In this document: piece after piece, positions 24,350 to 35,883 of the stretch
Position numbering within the stretch: position 1 is the first letter of the stretch
How the letters are laid out: every line of letters begins with the position of its first letter
DNA from: Diospyros lotus
Lineage: Eukaryota > Streptophyta > Magnoliopsida > Ericales > Ebenaceae
DNA: 64,000 nt
NCBI RefSeq assembly: GCF_014633365.1
Contig: NC_068349.1
Span: 15,266,753-15,330,752 of the forward strand
Direction of reading: 5' to 3'
Translations under genes and position numbers: made by a program
Notes under the pieces: generated by a model
Seen by the model: the letters and a program-made list of their open reading frames with translations, nothing else
What the model was told of the DNA's origin: nothing
The model's database searches: none

Positions 24350-25692
24350 TTACTCAGAAAGTTTCAACATTCCTAATTTTCTTCTAATTTTGCAAAATTG
24401 ATCATGTCCTAAGGGTTTTGTAAAAATATCAGCCAATTGATCATTTGTGCTTACATATTCTAATTCATTGTCTCCCTCTTTTACATGTTCTCTAATAAAA
24501 TGATGTCTAATTTCAATGTGCTTTGTCGTTGAGTGAAGAATGAGATTTTTAGTTAATTGAATTGCACTAGTATTATCACACCTAATGGGAATATGATTAA
24601 ACTTGATTTCATAATCTTCCATTTGATGCTTTATCCAAAGGATTTGAGCACAACAACTCCCAGCCGCTATATATTCGGCTTCAGCTGTTGAAAGTGCAAT
24701 TGATGTTTGTTTCTTACTAAACCAAGAAATAAGTGAGTTTCCTAAGAATTAGCAAGTCTCACTTGTGTTTTTTCTATCAATCTTACTTCCAACAAAATCA
24801 ACATCTAAATACCCAATTAATTCAAAAGAATATCATTTTGGATACTGTTGTTACCAAAATACAACAATTAGAATTTTTAGGAGTGGGATGCACGTGGATG
24901 CCATTGGCCTCGGGACTCGATCGAAGATTTGGCTGCAAAACTAAGGGGGGCTTTCGAAGGGTTTCTTTCGAAGGATGCTTTCGAAAGGTTCCTTCCGAAG
25001 GCTGGCTCGCAATAGGCTTCCGAAGGGTGGCTCGCGATAGCCTTCCGAAGGGTGGCTCACAATAGGTTCCAGTCAAGTGAATGAACTGGAGTGGACAAAC
25101 AAGGATTAGAAGGCTCGTAGGATTTTCCTCCCGCGAAGACCCTCCGATGATCAAGTTAGTAACGGAAGGAAAATAATCGCGAGGAATGGAAAAGAAGACT
25201 AAATTTCAGAAGGAAAGTGGGAGAGAAATACCGATGTTTTTTATCCCTTTCTAAGGGTTGAACCTGGCCTTTTATAGAGATCGAGCAGGGAGCACAGATG
25301 GCCCTTCCAAAGGATTCCTTCCGAAGGAACCTTTCTGAATGAGGCTTCCGAAGGATTCCTTCTGAAGGAACCTTCCCCAACTATTCCAAACCCTTCCGAA
25401 GGTCTTTCCCCAACAGCTTTCGAAGGTCTTTCTCCAGTAGCTTCCGAAGGGCCCTTCCCTAGTAGCTTCCGCAGGTCCCTCCCCAGCAAGGTTCTTTCCC
25501 AGTAGCTTCCGAAGGTCCTTCCCCAGCAGTTTCTGAAGGGTTCCTTCCCTGCAATGCTTAGACTTCTCCCTTCTGATTATTAGGGCACAACAGATACCAA
25601 AGTACTAGATCTTTTGTTCCTAAAATATATTTAAAGATTCTTTTTACAGCTGTTAAGTGTGATTTCTTAGGATTAGCTTGAAATCTAGCACA
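24350..25692 (-). pseudogene. Copia C connection region and RNase H, split by a solo LTR
   Basis: From 25692 to 25598 the sequence encodes the connection region ending in YILGTKDLVLWYP. After the solo LTR (24846-25592) it continues as GYLDVDFVGSKIDRKNTS, ALSTAEAEYIAAGSCCAQ, RCDNTSAIQLTKN, HIEIRHHFIREHV and DIFTKPLGHDQF, the RNase H domain and C-terminus, with stops near 24835 and 24750. The natural end is the stop at 24350. Confidence 0.85.
24846..25592 (-). mobile_element. CTTCCGAAGG-family solo LTR nested in copia C
   Basis: 747 bp, TGTTGTTACCAAAATACAAC...GGGCACAACA, with the target duplication GATAC at 24841-24845 and 25593-25597. On the minus strand a TATA box (TATAAAAG, 25269-25276) is followed by AAAGGATTCC-type sequence. 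Around sixteen variants of CTTCCGAAGG or CTTTCGAAAG occur in two clusters (24952-25060 and 25300-25550). The same family is seen at 16433-20060 and, more diverged, at 59498-63936. Confidence 0.9.
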
Positions 25693-25695
25693 TAA

Positions 25696-27001
25696 CACTA
25701 CAAAAAATTTGATTTTTAGCGGCTATTTTTAACTGCCACAAAGTGATTTAGCCACGATTTTGTAAATTGTAGCTGATGCAACCGTCACGCAGCATTTAGC
25801 GGCGATTTTTATTAACCACTGGTATAACCGTTGCTAAGTGATATTTTTAACGGCAATTTTTTAAATTTAGCGACGATTTTAAAACCATCACTAAATTTAA
25901 TTGAATTTAATTATAAAAATAATTTAACGGGAATTTTTTTTTATTTTTTGTGGCTGTTTTGAAACCGCCGCTATTTACCACATGCAAGCCAAAATCAAGC
26001 GCGCGCCAAGCCCAACCCTGTGCGCCTGTTGGAAAGCAATATAATTCCCAAGTTTCGATCCTGTGACCACCCTTACGCGCGTACGCGTGCGAAGCCAACT
26101 GATCTGCAAAGCCACCTTGTAATATATTCGCGCATATTAATTATAAAGTAATCCAACCACTATTTTTCAAAATTCACTTTGCACCCATAAACTCAAGTTT
26201 TTGAAATTACACTTAGCCCCAAATTAAATAAAATAAAAAAGTAATTTTATTTTTAATTAAATTGAATTAAATTAAATTAATTAATTGAACTCTCAAAACA
26301 CCTAAAAAAGAATTAACATATTAACTTAATTAATTGAACATAAAATGTTTTATGCCAATTAATTAAATTAAATAAATTAATTGATTAATTAATTTAAAAT
26401 TAATTAATTAATTGATAAATTTAAAATAAATAAATTATTTAATTTAATTGAATGAAATTAAATAAATTAATTGATATAAATAAATTAATTGATTAAAAAA
26501 TAAAAACATTAGATTATTTTTTAAAATTTTATTTTATTTTATTTTTAAATTATTAATTTTTTTAAATTAAATTTTTTATTTTTTTATTACTGAATTTTGC
26601 GACGATTTTTTAAAACCACCGCGAAATTTTATTTTTGATTTTTTTTATTATTTAATTTTGCAGTGGTTTTGACAAATCTGCCGATAAATTTAATTTTTTT
26701 GATTTTTTTTATTATTTAATTTTGCAGCAATTTCGACAAAATTGTCGCTAAATTTAATTTTTTTGATTTTTTTTATTATTTAATTTTGCGGCGGTTTCGA
26801 CAACACCGTCGCTAAATATAATTTTTTTTTATTTTTTTTATTATTGAATTTGGCAGCAGTTTTGAGAAAATCGCCGCTAAATTTAATTTTTTATTTTTTT
26901 TATTATTTAATTAATTTTGCGACGATTTTTCGAAACTGCCGTAAAAAACATATGCTGCGGCGGTTGAAAAACCGTCCCAAAAAATCCGTTTTTTTGTAGT
27001 G
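25696..27001. mobile_element. Non-autonomous CACTA (En/Spm-type) element, 1.3 kb
   Basis: Terminal inverted repeats CACTACAAAAAA...TTTTTTGTAGTG with a 3 bp duplication TAA (25693-25695 and 27002-27004). The ends carry repeated hairpin-forming units of the type TTAGCGGCGATTTT/AAAACCGCCGCTAAA, the subterminal repeats typical of CACTA transposons. The centre holds a short GC-rich stretch (25980-26100) and a long AATTAATT-rich tract (26215-26590). No transposase is present. Removal restores the copia C reading frame. Confidence 0.9.
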
Positions 27002-27004
27002 TAA

Positions 27005-27931
27005 ACATACACTTAACATTATGTCGGGTCTACTAGGTGTTAAATAAAGTAGAGATCCTATCATTCCACTATATTTCTTTTGATCAACATCCTTCCCATT
27101 ATCATCCTTGTCTAGCTTAGTTAAAGTACTTATGGGAGTTGGACTTACTTTGTTTAATACAAGCTTAAATTTCTTAAGAAGATCATTAATATATTTGGAT
27201 TGATTTATAAATATTCCATCTTTTAATTGTTTTATTTGAAGACCTACAAAATAATTTAATTCTCCCATTATACTCATCTCAAATTCTTTTTGCATACATT
27301 TAGCAAAATCTTTGCACATTTTCTCAATTGTGTCTCCAAAAATTATATCATCTACATATATTTGAATTATGAGCATTTCATTTTTTTTTCATTTTTTATG
27401 AATAAAGTTTTATCTATTTTTCCTCTTAAGTAATTATTATCTGGAAGATACTTACTTAATCTTTCATACCAAGCCCTAGGAACTTGTTTTAATCCATATA
27501 AAACTTTTGACAACCTATAAAACATGGTTTGGATATTTGTCATTTTCAAAACCTAGAGGTTGTTCAACATATACTTCTTCATTTAAGTATCCATTTAAAA
27601 AAGCACTTTTAACATCCATTTGGAAGAGTTTAAAATCTTTATAGCAAACAAAAGCCAAAAACATTCTAATAGCTTCTAATCTAACTACAGGAGCAAATGT
27701 TTCATCAAAATCGATTCCTTCTTATTGATTATACCCTTGTGCAACAAGTCTTGCTTTATTTCTTATTACTATTCCAAATTCATCCATTTTATTTCTATAC
27801 ACCCATTTTGTTCGAATAACGGAGTAATGTTTAGGTCTAGGAACTAATGACCAAAATTTATTTCTCTCAAATTGACTTAATTCTTCCTGTATAGCCATCA
27901 TCAAATTTCTTTGGTTCCAATTGAGACACAA
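27005..27931 (-). pseudogene. Copia C reverse transcriptase
   Basis: Segments WVYRNKMDEFG and NKARLVAQGYNQ, then a frame break, LSKVLYGLKQVPRAWYERLS, the IYVDDIIFG active site (YVDD codons about 27347-27358), NYFVGLQIKQ and SRPDIMLSVCL. The frame is interrupted at 27001 by the CACTA element and resumes at 25692 with CARFQANPKKSHLTAVKRIF, joining exactly through the TAA duplication. Frameshifts near 27370 and 27720 are independent decay. Confidence 0.85.
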
Positions 27932-28182
27932 ATGCTAAATGTTCATATATATTTCTAATCGATGACCTTGTTCTAACTCCTTCATTTGGATTACCTAAGA
28001 TTTGCTCCTTAGGATGATTTTGGACAAATTTCCATTCCTTAGGAAGATTACTTAAATCATTTTGAGGGTTTTGAGTTTCTAATGAATTATTTAGTCAAGG
28101 TAAAATTTATTTTGAGAAACATCATCATCATCTAAGTACTCTCTAGGTAGAGAAGGTGAATAATCATTAAAGGCAATTGGAA

Positions 28183-29460
28183 TTATTTAACTCTATAGGC
28201 TTTATTTTGAGTTCGTTTATTAAAAACTCTATAGGCTTTACTAAACCATGAATATCCCACAAATATTGTTTCATCAGATTTAGGATCAAATTTTCCTAGG
28301 GCATCTTTGTTATTATTTAACACAAAACATTTACATCCAAATACATGAAAATGACAAACTTTAAGCTTTCTATTCCTAAGAACTTCATATGGTGTTTTCT
28401 TTAAAATTGGTCTTATAAGAACTCTATTTAAGATATAACAAGCAATGTTTATAGCTTCTGCCCAAAAATATTTAGGTAAATTACTATCACATAGCATGGT
28501 CCTAACCATATCTTCTAGAGTTCTATTCTTCCTTTCTACTACCCCATTTTGTTAAGGTGTTTTAGGAGCTGAGAAATTATGATTAATGCCATTTATGTTA
28601 CTAAAGAGTCTCATATCCTAATTATCAAATTCTTTACCTCTATCACTTCTAATACTAATTACTTTGAGATTACTTTTGTTTTGTATTTTTCTACAAAATT
28701 TTGAAAAGTAATCATGTGTTTCATCTTTTGAGGCTAAGAACATAACCCATGTATATCTAGAGAAATCATCAACAATGACAAGACTATACCTCTTTCCTGC
28801 CAAGCTAAGTGTCCTAGTTAGGCCAAATAGATCCATGTGAAGTAATTCAAGAGGTTTAGTTGTTGAAACTATATCCTTATATTTAAATAAAATTCTTATT
28901 TGTTTACCTTGTTGACATACATCACACATTTTATCTTTGTCAAACTTTATTTTAGGCAAAGCTTCTACTAAATCAAGTCTTACTAATTTTTTGAGAGTAG
29001 ATCCATACAAGCATGACCTAGTTTCTTATGCTAAATCCAACAATCTTCATTAGTTGCAGATAAACATCTTACATTATTTGCTAAGAGGTCTCTAAATCAA
29101 CTATATATATATTTTCATGCTTTTGGCCAACAAATATGATATTGGACTCATGTTTAACTATGCATTTAGATGATCCAAATATTACAATATATCCTTTATC
29201 ATATAGTTGACTTATGCTAAGTAAGTTATGCTTCAATCCATCAACAAGTAGCACATTTTCAATAATAGTGGAATGAGCATTACCTATTTTTCTAGCACCA
29301 ATTATTTTACCTTTGGCGTTATCCCCAAACGTTACAAAGCCTCCATCCTTTGATTTGAGTTCAAGGAAATTGTTTGGATCTCTAGTCATATGCCTTGAGC
29401 ATCTGCTATCCAAGAACCACTTTGTACTCCATTGAGATTTTGATTTTTCCTACAACATTT
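28183..29460 (-). pseudogene. Copia C Pol: protease and integrase
   Basis: The protease reads MDSRCSRHMTRD, with Arg in place of the Gly of the D-S-G triad (codon at 29402-29404). The GAG-pre-integrase zinc site retains CDVCQQGKQ. Integrase core residues appear as LHMDLFG, SIRSDRGKEF and GVVERKNRTLEDM. The segment before the Glu carries a stop where Gln is expected (near 28553), and another stop precedes 28618. The integrase tail continues to 28183 (YFWAEAINIACYILNR, FHVFGCKCFV, IFVGYSWFSKAYRVFN). Confidence 0.85.
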
Positions 29461-29551
29461 CAAGTACTTGCTTTTGGTACCCAAACTTCCTTGGGTCCGA
29501 CTTGATTAGAAAATTATGGAAGCATATTTTTAGGCACCCGTACTTTTTTAA

Positions 29552-31002
29552 CTAATTTTCTTTTATATGAGCATGAGTAGGCTTTATGCCCTTCTTCATA
29601 ACAAGAAAAACATGTACCAAAGAATAATGATTTTTCTTTACATTTTTACCAAAACATATTTCTATAGATCTTTTGGTTAGGATTATAAAAATTATTTTCT
29701 TTTTTTTATCATCTTTATTTTGCTTATTTTTGACAAAATTTATTTTCTCTTTTACTTGATTTTCCAAACTTTCATTTTCTTTTTCAAGACTTTCATTTTT
29801 TAATATTAGAGAAACACTTTCTATTTCAAAGTTTTCAATTTTTATTTTCATAGCATCATTTTCTTTTCTTAAAGAAGTCATTTCATTTTTTAAAGTGGAT
29901 TTTTTTGTAGAAACTTTTTCAAGTTTATCAAAAACATCATAAAATGCATCAATGACTTGTTCATATGTTAAATTTAAAGAAGAAGAGTTTGGTTTTACCT
30001 TATTCTCAAAAGCCATGAGAACTACACTTGCAATCTCATCTTGAGCCTCATTATCTTGATCGCTTTCTTTACTATAGGGCCATGCCGCCACCATTGCCTT
30101 CTTCTTTGATTTCTTGAGAAATTGACATTTATGTTTAATATGGCCATGTTTTTTGCACTCATAGCAAATAATCGACTCTTTCTTTTGAGACTCCACCATT
30201 TTCTTTTGAGGCTTCTTTTTGAGGAACTTCCTCTTCATCAATATGTTGTATCTTTTTGTGATGAGGGCAAGCTCATCATCCTCTTCAATGGACTTCAACA
30301 CAATAGTTCTTTTCTTTTTGATGTTGTTGTCATCTTTTTCCTCTTCTTTGAGCTCCATCTCATAGGAAATGAGAGATCCCATTAGCTCATCAAGGGCAAG
30401 AGTCTTGAGATTCTTTGACTCTTGAATGGCAGTGATTTCGGGCTTCTATTCCTTTGGCAAACACTTTAAGATCTTTCTAACAATTTCATGGTTAGGATAA
30501 GTTTTGTCAAAAGATTTAAGATTATTAATAATATCATTAAATCTAGTAAACATTTCAGAAATAGACTCACCAGATTTCATCTTAAAAGTTCATAACTATG
30601 AACAAGCATGCCAATCCTAGTTTCCTTAACTTGATTAGTCCCCTAATGTGTTACTTGTAACATATCCCATATTTCTTTGGTTGTGTCACAACTTGATATT
30701 CTATTAAAATCAGTGGATGAAAGTGCACAATATAAAAGATTCAAAGCTTTAGCATTACTTTGTGCTTTCTTAATATCATCTTCATTATATTCTTCCCTAA
30801 GTTTTGGAACTACTTCCCCTTTTTCTATTTTGGTAGGCATTTTTATACCTTTAGTTATGGATTTCCATGAATCATAATCGTTAGCTTGAACATAAATTTT
30901 CATTCTAGCTTTCCAATAGGTATAGTTTGTGCCATGAAACAAATGAGGTCTATTTGTGGACTGACCTTCGGTTGTACCATTATCAATAATGGCTACCATA
31001 AT
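29552..31002 (-). pseudogene. Gag of copia C
   Basis: Starts at the ATG near 31000-31002 (MVAIIDNGTTEGQSTNRPHL). It has the UBN2 core and then a stop and frame disturbance around 30590-30645, after which the frame is open from about 30382 to 29552. The zinc knuckle CYECKKHGHIKHKC is intact, unlike in copia B. The C-terminal third is rich in Lys/Glu/Asn and likely coiled-coil. Confidence 0.85.
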
Positions 31003-31078
31003 AAAATATAAAAGGTAAAGATCACAAGAAATAGTAATAGACAACTAGAGTAGATTATATACCTGCTTTGATACCAAT

Positions 31079-32333
31079 TGTTGTCCAAAAAAATACCCTA
31101 GAAGGGGGTGAATTAGGTTTTTCAAATAAATTAATAATTTTAGCTTCTTTGAAAACTCTTAAATTTGTGATCTTAATATGTGGTGATTGCAGCAGAATTG
31201 AAATCAATAAAATCACACAACCACACAGAACAAGATAAATTTATAGAGGTTCGGCTCTAAAGAGCCTAATCCTCTCTCTCAAAACTTAGCTTGAGACTCT
31301 CAAGACTTAGCTTGAGATTCCACTAGGGAGAATCAACACTAGCTTTTAATTGGAGCTAGAACCAACATATAATCTCTTACCTAAGCAAGAACCACTAGCA
31401 CACTACTAGCAAATACAATCATCTCACATAACAAGTGAGTAAAAATAACAAACTTACAACCAGAGACAATTACAAACAAGTCACCAACGATTGAGAATTC
31501 CACCAGCCAGCACACTTCTAGCACTTCGAACTTTCTCACTCTTGTTTGAATGCTCTATCAAATTTGTTTTACCTTGAGCCTCCATACTTACCCTATATAT
31601 ATACATCTTCCAAATATATACACTAGGGATTAAAGAAAAGGTTAATATGAAATTTAAAATTCAAAAATTGTTTAGACTTTCTCAAACAATAAGAAAACAT
31701 GTCTCACCTTTAATTCAAAATAAATTTACTTTTTGCATGAGAAATCATGATTTGAAAATTCAAATATAAGCTTTTGAGACATAAATGATTAAAACAAAAA
31801 AACATGTCTAAAAGTAATTCTCCTTTAATTCCAAATAAATTTACTTTTTGCATGAGTAAGAGAAAACATGTCTAAGAATAATTTTCCTTTAATTCAAAAT
31901 TTGAAAATTCAAATGTAAGCTTGTGAGACATAAATGATTAAAACAAGAAAATATGTCCAAAAACAATTCTCTTTTAATTCAAAATAAATTTACTTTTTGC
32001 AAGAGTAAGAGAAAACATTTTTAAAACCAATTCCATTTAATTCAAAATAAATTTACTTTTTGCATGAGAAAGAGAAAACTTGTTTAAAAGTAATTATCCT
32101 TTAATTCAAAATAAATAAACTTTTTGCATAAATAAAAAATGCATTTATCAGAAAATGAAAATTCAAACATAAACTTTTGAGATATAAATGATCAAAATAA
32201 GGAAACATGTCTAAAGACAATCCATCTATAATTCAAAATAAATTTACTTTTTATATGAGAAAGAAATACATTTATATTATAAAAATATTTTTGTTATCAT
32301 CAAAATCGTATTTACTTACCCTTGAGCTTAACA
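31079..32333 (-). repeat. 5' LTR of copia C
   Basis: TGTTGTCCAAAAAAATACCC...GAGCTTAACA, partner of 22639-23925 with substitutions and small indels. It has the same internal TTTAATTCAAAATAAATTTA repeats. Confidence 0.88.
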
Positions 32334-32341
32334 TATAGGAT

Positions 32342-33615
32342 TGTTGTGTGCTTGAGGTTAAGTGATTTGTACGATTTGATAGAATAGAAAAGGCTATGGC
32401 ACACACCAAGAGGGGGGGTGAACTGGTATATTAAAAATTCTTTTGGTAAATGAATATGTTGTTTGAGAAGACCACGGCTTCGATTAAAACTCAAGACCTT
32501 AAAATAGCACAATAAGGGATAAATATGTGAAACAAGAGATAAATAAAAGAAATGATTAAAAAGATAAAATGAAAAGACCACAAGCACACAAGAACACAAG
32601 GATTTATAGTGGTTCGGCTTAACTAAGCCTAATCTACTACCTTAGCTCCTCACTAAAGATTTTCAATCAAAACACTATAACTCTCCTATCACGCCGGATA
32701 GGCCCTCTAGCATTAAGCTAGGAAGATACAAACCTCTTGCTTAAATAAGCAAGCCCTCTAGCAAACCTAGGTAACAAAACTCCCTATTTTGACAAGTAGG
32801 TCCTCTAGCTATACAAGCTAGGAAAATGAGAAATGATACAAGATATTAGTTTGCCCACTTAATTACAATGTAATCGAGAATAAATACAAGGCTACAAATT
32901 ATGCTTTGAAACAAATAAAATACAAGGCTTGAAAGCAAGAGATTTAGGACACAATTGAAGCACGATTGATGAGCACTTGAGAGATAGTTGATAGATTGCT
33001 TCGATAACTCAACTTCTTCTTCTTGACTTCTATTTATAGAGGTTTGAAAGACAAAACTTGAAATCATCCCGTTGCAAGTGGAGACACCATCATGGAAAAA
33101 GGAATTTTAGCCTTTAAAAGCTGTCTGCCATAGAGACTATCTACTTCCTATTTACAAGCTGTCAATAGATTAATTCAAATTTAAACAACTATCGATAGTT
33201 AAACAAATACTGTCGACATTTTGGCAAAACTGTTGACAGTGTTGATGCAGTGACTATCGACATTTAGAAACCGAGAGCATGCATTTATTATGTCGACAGT
33301 TTAATTAAGATTGTCGATAGTTTGGGCTGAAAATTAAGAACCGATCGACAGATTATGATAAACTGTCGACATTTTCTCCCAAACAAAAGATACTGTCGAC
33401 ATGTTCTATCAGAACTGTCGACATTTTCTATCTATCTTTGAATTATAAGACTACCTTTCTCCTTTTTGATTTTGACTAATATTGAAAATATGTTCAACAT
33501 GATATCAAGTAATTAAATAATGATTTTGATAACATTTTGATTGAGACCAAAATGAGTGTAAATATATTTTTCCAAACAAACCATTCGAATTGATCATCAT
33601 CAAAACTTAAAGTAA
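32342..33615 (-). mobile_element. GTCGAC-family copia-type LTR, minus orientation
   Basis: Matches the solo LTR at 39811-41513 in reverse: GGCACACACCAAGAGGGGGG near its left end, GGTTCGGCTTAACTAAGCC in the middle, and an array of TGTCGACA motifs at 33160-33430. A TATA-like CTATAAATAG on the minus strand lies near 33028. The right end is blurred at about 33615, where gypsy-type LTR sequence follows. Confidence 0.75.
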
Positions 33616-34644
33616 ATTATCAAGATTTTCGAGACTTGACATGAAAATCAAGGTCAGACACGTAGATCAAGGTGATGCACATTTTTTGAGGTGTACCAAA
33701 CTTCGTGCAAAAAGGTGAGTGGTTTTCCCCAAAAGCTTATACATGTTCTATTTTGCCTAAGTTAAGCATGATAGTCATGAAAGTCGCTAAGTTATATGTA
33801 TTTTATGCACATCTTGTCATATCTGTACATATATTATTGCATCGATGGTTATGATATTTCATTCGGAATGATATAATTGGCATATCGATACTTGTGTCGG
33901 GATGGGATGTCACCCAGATAGTGTAGCCGTGTGTAATTCTCCAAGGGCAATTGATGGAACAACGTTAAGATTATCCTGAAAGCAGGTCAGGATTTTGCCT
34001 AGGGTTCGTGCCAGGCTGGTGGGCCTGGGAAGTTACGCTAGGGCATATGATTGTTCAGGTTATTGCATCATGCATCCATGTATCATATTTTTAAACCCTC
34101 ACTAGAAGATTCATCTTCTAATTGGGTTATGCCTTTAGAACATTCAAACATTCTAGTTGAGACTTACAGCTTAGGCAAGGAAGTGGATGAGATGAGACGA
34201 CATGTGATGACGTGTCCGATGAATTCAGTATGTTGTTCTGATAATTTGTTTGTTCATGAAGATCCGGATATGTTTCGGCCAAGTTGAGAAATGATAAATG
34301 TATATTGAGGTATCATTTGATTGTATCAGAGGTGCTTAGTTGTTATCTCGAAAAATAAGTCTCCATGTATTTGACTATTGAAGATATGATGTTAAGTTAT
34401 GGTACAAATTCTTACATTGTGATTAAACTAAATTTGATTATGTACCATATCAGGTTTCGATTTTAGTTTCCGCATTTATGATGATTACCTATCATAGCTT
34501 ATTGATTCCTATTTTGGTATGCTGAGAAAGTAGAACGAGATTGTCGAGGAATGATTTATATTGAGTTTATGTTGAAAATATATATATATATATTTTTCCA
34601 AAATTCCTAAGTTATTTAACGCTCGAGAAAAGCGGGGCGTTACA
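33616..34644 (+). mobile_element. Gypsy-type LTR, 3' portion
   Basis: Matches the second half of the LTR at 35884-37764, including CATTCAAACATTCTAGTTGAG and GACGACATGTGATGACGTG, and ends GGGGCGTTACA at 34644. A perfect leader hairpin (TAGAAGA-TTCA-TCTTCTA) sits at 34103-34120. The 5' half is missing. Confidence 0.7.
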
Positions 34645-35452
34645 ATTGGGGTACAATAAAACAAGTTAGAGAAGATAGTTGTTGATCACATCGATGTAAC
34701 TCATATAAATATTTATGCATGAGATCAAAGAAACTTATCTCTTAATATGCATACACAAATATATCATTATTGATGAATAACATTCCATACGTTATTGGAT
34801 TTTCCATGCAATTCTTGAGACCTTTCAAGATACCCAAGGTTAATGCTATCAAATTCTAACTTAATGTCATTAACCTCAAGTTATGTATAGTTATATATCA
34901 ACAAATTTCACACACAAATTACATTCATAGAATTCATATAGTAATCCTAGATTTAACTTAAGTGATTTATTTGTATTCTCAAAGTTGCAATGTCAATCAC
35001 AATTTGTAATCTCATTCATCACAATCAAAATCAAAAAAGTATAATATAGAGTAAAACAAGAATTTAAGGAAAATACTTTAATCAAGGAATTTATCACACA
35101 TACGCAAACCAAAGTACTCATAATCACAATTAATACATATTTTGTGCACTTCAATTCACAAACTATCAAATACCAATCAAATATTTACCCTAAGGCATGT
35201 TGTATGTGCCTAAATACTTGATTTAGGGTCTAACCCTACTTGAATAATATCCCTGATCTAATTTGGTACTTGATTTAGGGTCCAACCCTACTTGAATAAT
35301 ATCCCTGATCTAATTTGGTAATTTACTTCAGTACATAAACCTACTAATGAATTAATGCTAAGTTGTTACTCTAGTAATGCTTTAAGCATTGAAATTTTGG
35401 CCTTATGTTACTCGAATAACAAATCCTGTTACTAAAGTGGTAGATTTGTGTA
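34645..35452. other. No gene seen; contains a 52 bp tandem duplication
   Basis: AT-rich sequence without recognised domains. Two 52 bp units (35215-35266 and 35267-35318) differ at one position; the unit contains TAGGGTCTAACCCTACTTG. Confidence 0.6.
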
Positions 35453-35883
35453 TGTAATGGCACCACACACCCAAATGAGGGGGTAAATTAGGTGATTTCA
35501 AAATTTTGATTAAGATTAAAGAATTTTAAACAATTGATGAGATTTTATTGTAAAAACGTTGGTGATTGGGAATCATGCTTAAGAATGTAAATGAAGTGAA
35601 AGATAAATGTGAGAAGCACACAACCAATTTAGAGTGGTTTAGTCAAATTGGCCTAATGCACTACCTTATTAGCTCCTCACTAAGGATTTGGAAACATCCA
35701 CTAAAACATTCTACTTGATCCCAAGTAGTCTCTCTAGTATTACAACTAGGAATACAACTTCCTACTCATAAAAGTAGGCCCTTTAGCAATCTTGCTAGAC
35801 AATGTACCAATGATTTTACAATAAAAAATGATCCCAGAAATGAATTTCTCAGTTACAATTGTCTCTCAAAAATAAATACAGAG
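35453..35883 (-). mobile_element. GTCGAC-family copia LTR fragment, minus orientation
   Basis: Carries GGCACCACACACCC followed by GAGGGGGTAAATTAGG, and then the segment with AGTGGTTTAGTCAAATTGGCC and CTCACTAAGGATTT that is also found in 32342-33615. It is cut at 35883 by the gypsy LTR. Confidence 0.6.

Larger units (their letters stand above)
22639..32333 (-). mobile_element. Copia C: full-length copia element with two nested insertions
   Basis: LTRs at 22639-23925 and 31079-32333, a primer site on the inner side of the right LTR (31062-31076, one base off the tRNA-Met consensus), and a purine-rich tract next to the left LTR (23926-23945). The order gag, protease, integrase, RT, RNase H on the minus strand defines copia; the sequence differs from the Tork-like element and is probably SIRE-like, an inference from its Gag and integrase type. 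No target duplication is visible because the left LTR abuts the internal region of copia B. A solo LTR (24846-25592) and a CACTA element (25696-27001) are inserted in pol. Several stops make it inactive. Confidence 0.9.

Noticed and set aside
25980..26110. Possible tRNA or SINE B-box-like tract
   Set aside because: Only a loose GATCGAAAC match on the minus strand, no A box and no cloverleaf.
33160..33430. CRISPR-like array of GTCGAC repeats
   Set aside because: Repeats are 8-10 bp, irregularly spaced and inside a plant LTR; not a CRISPR array.
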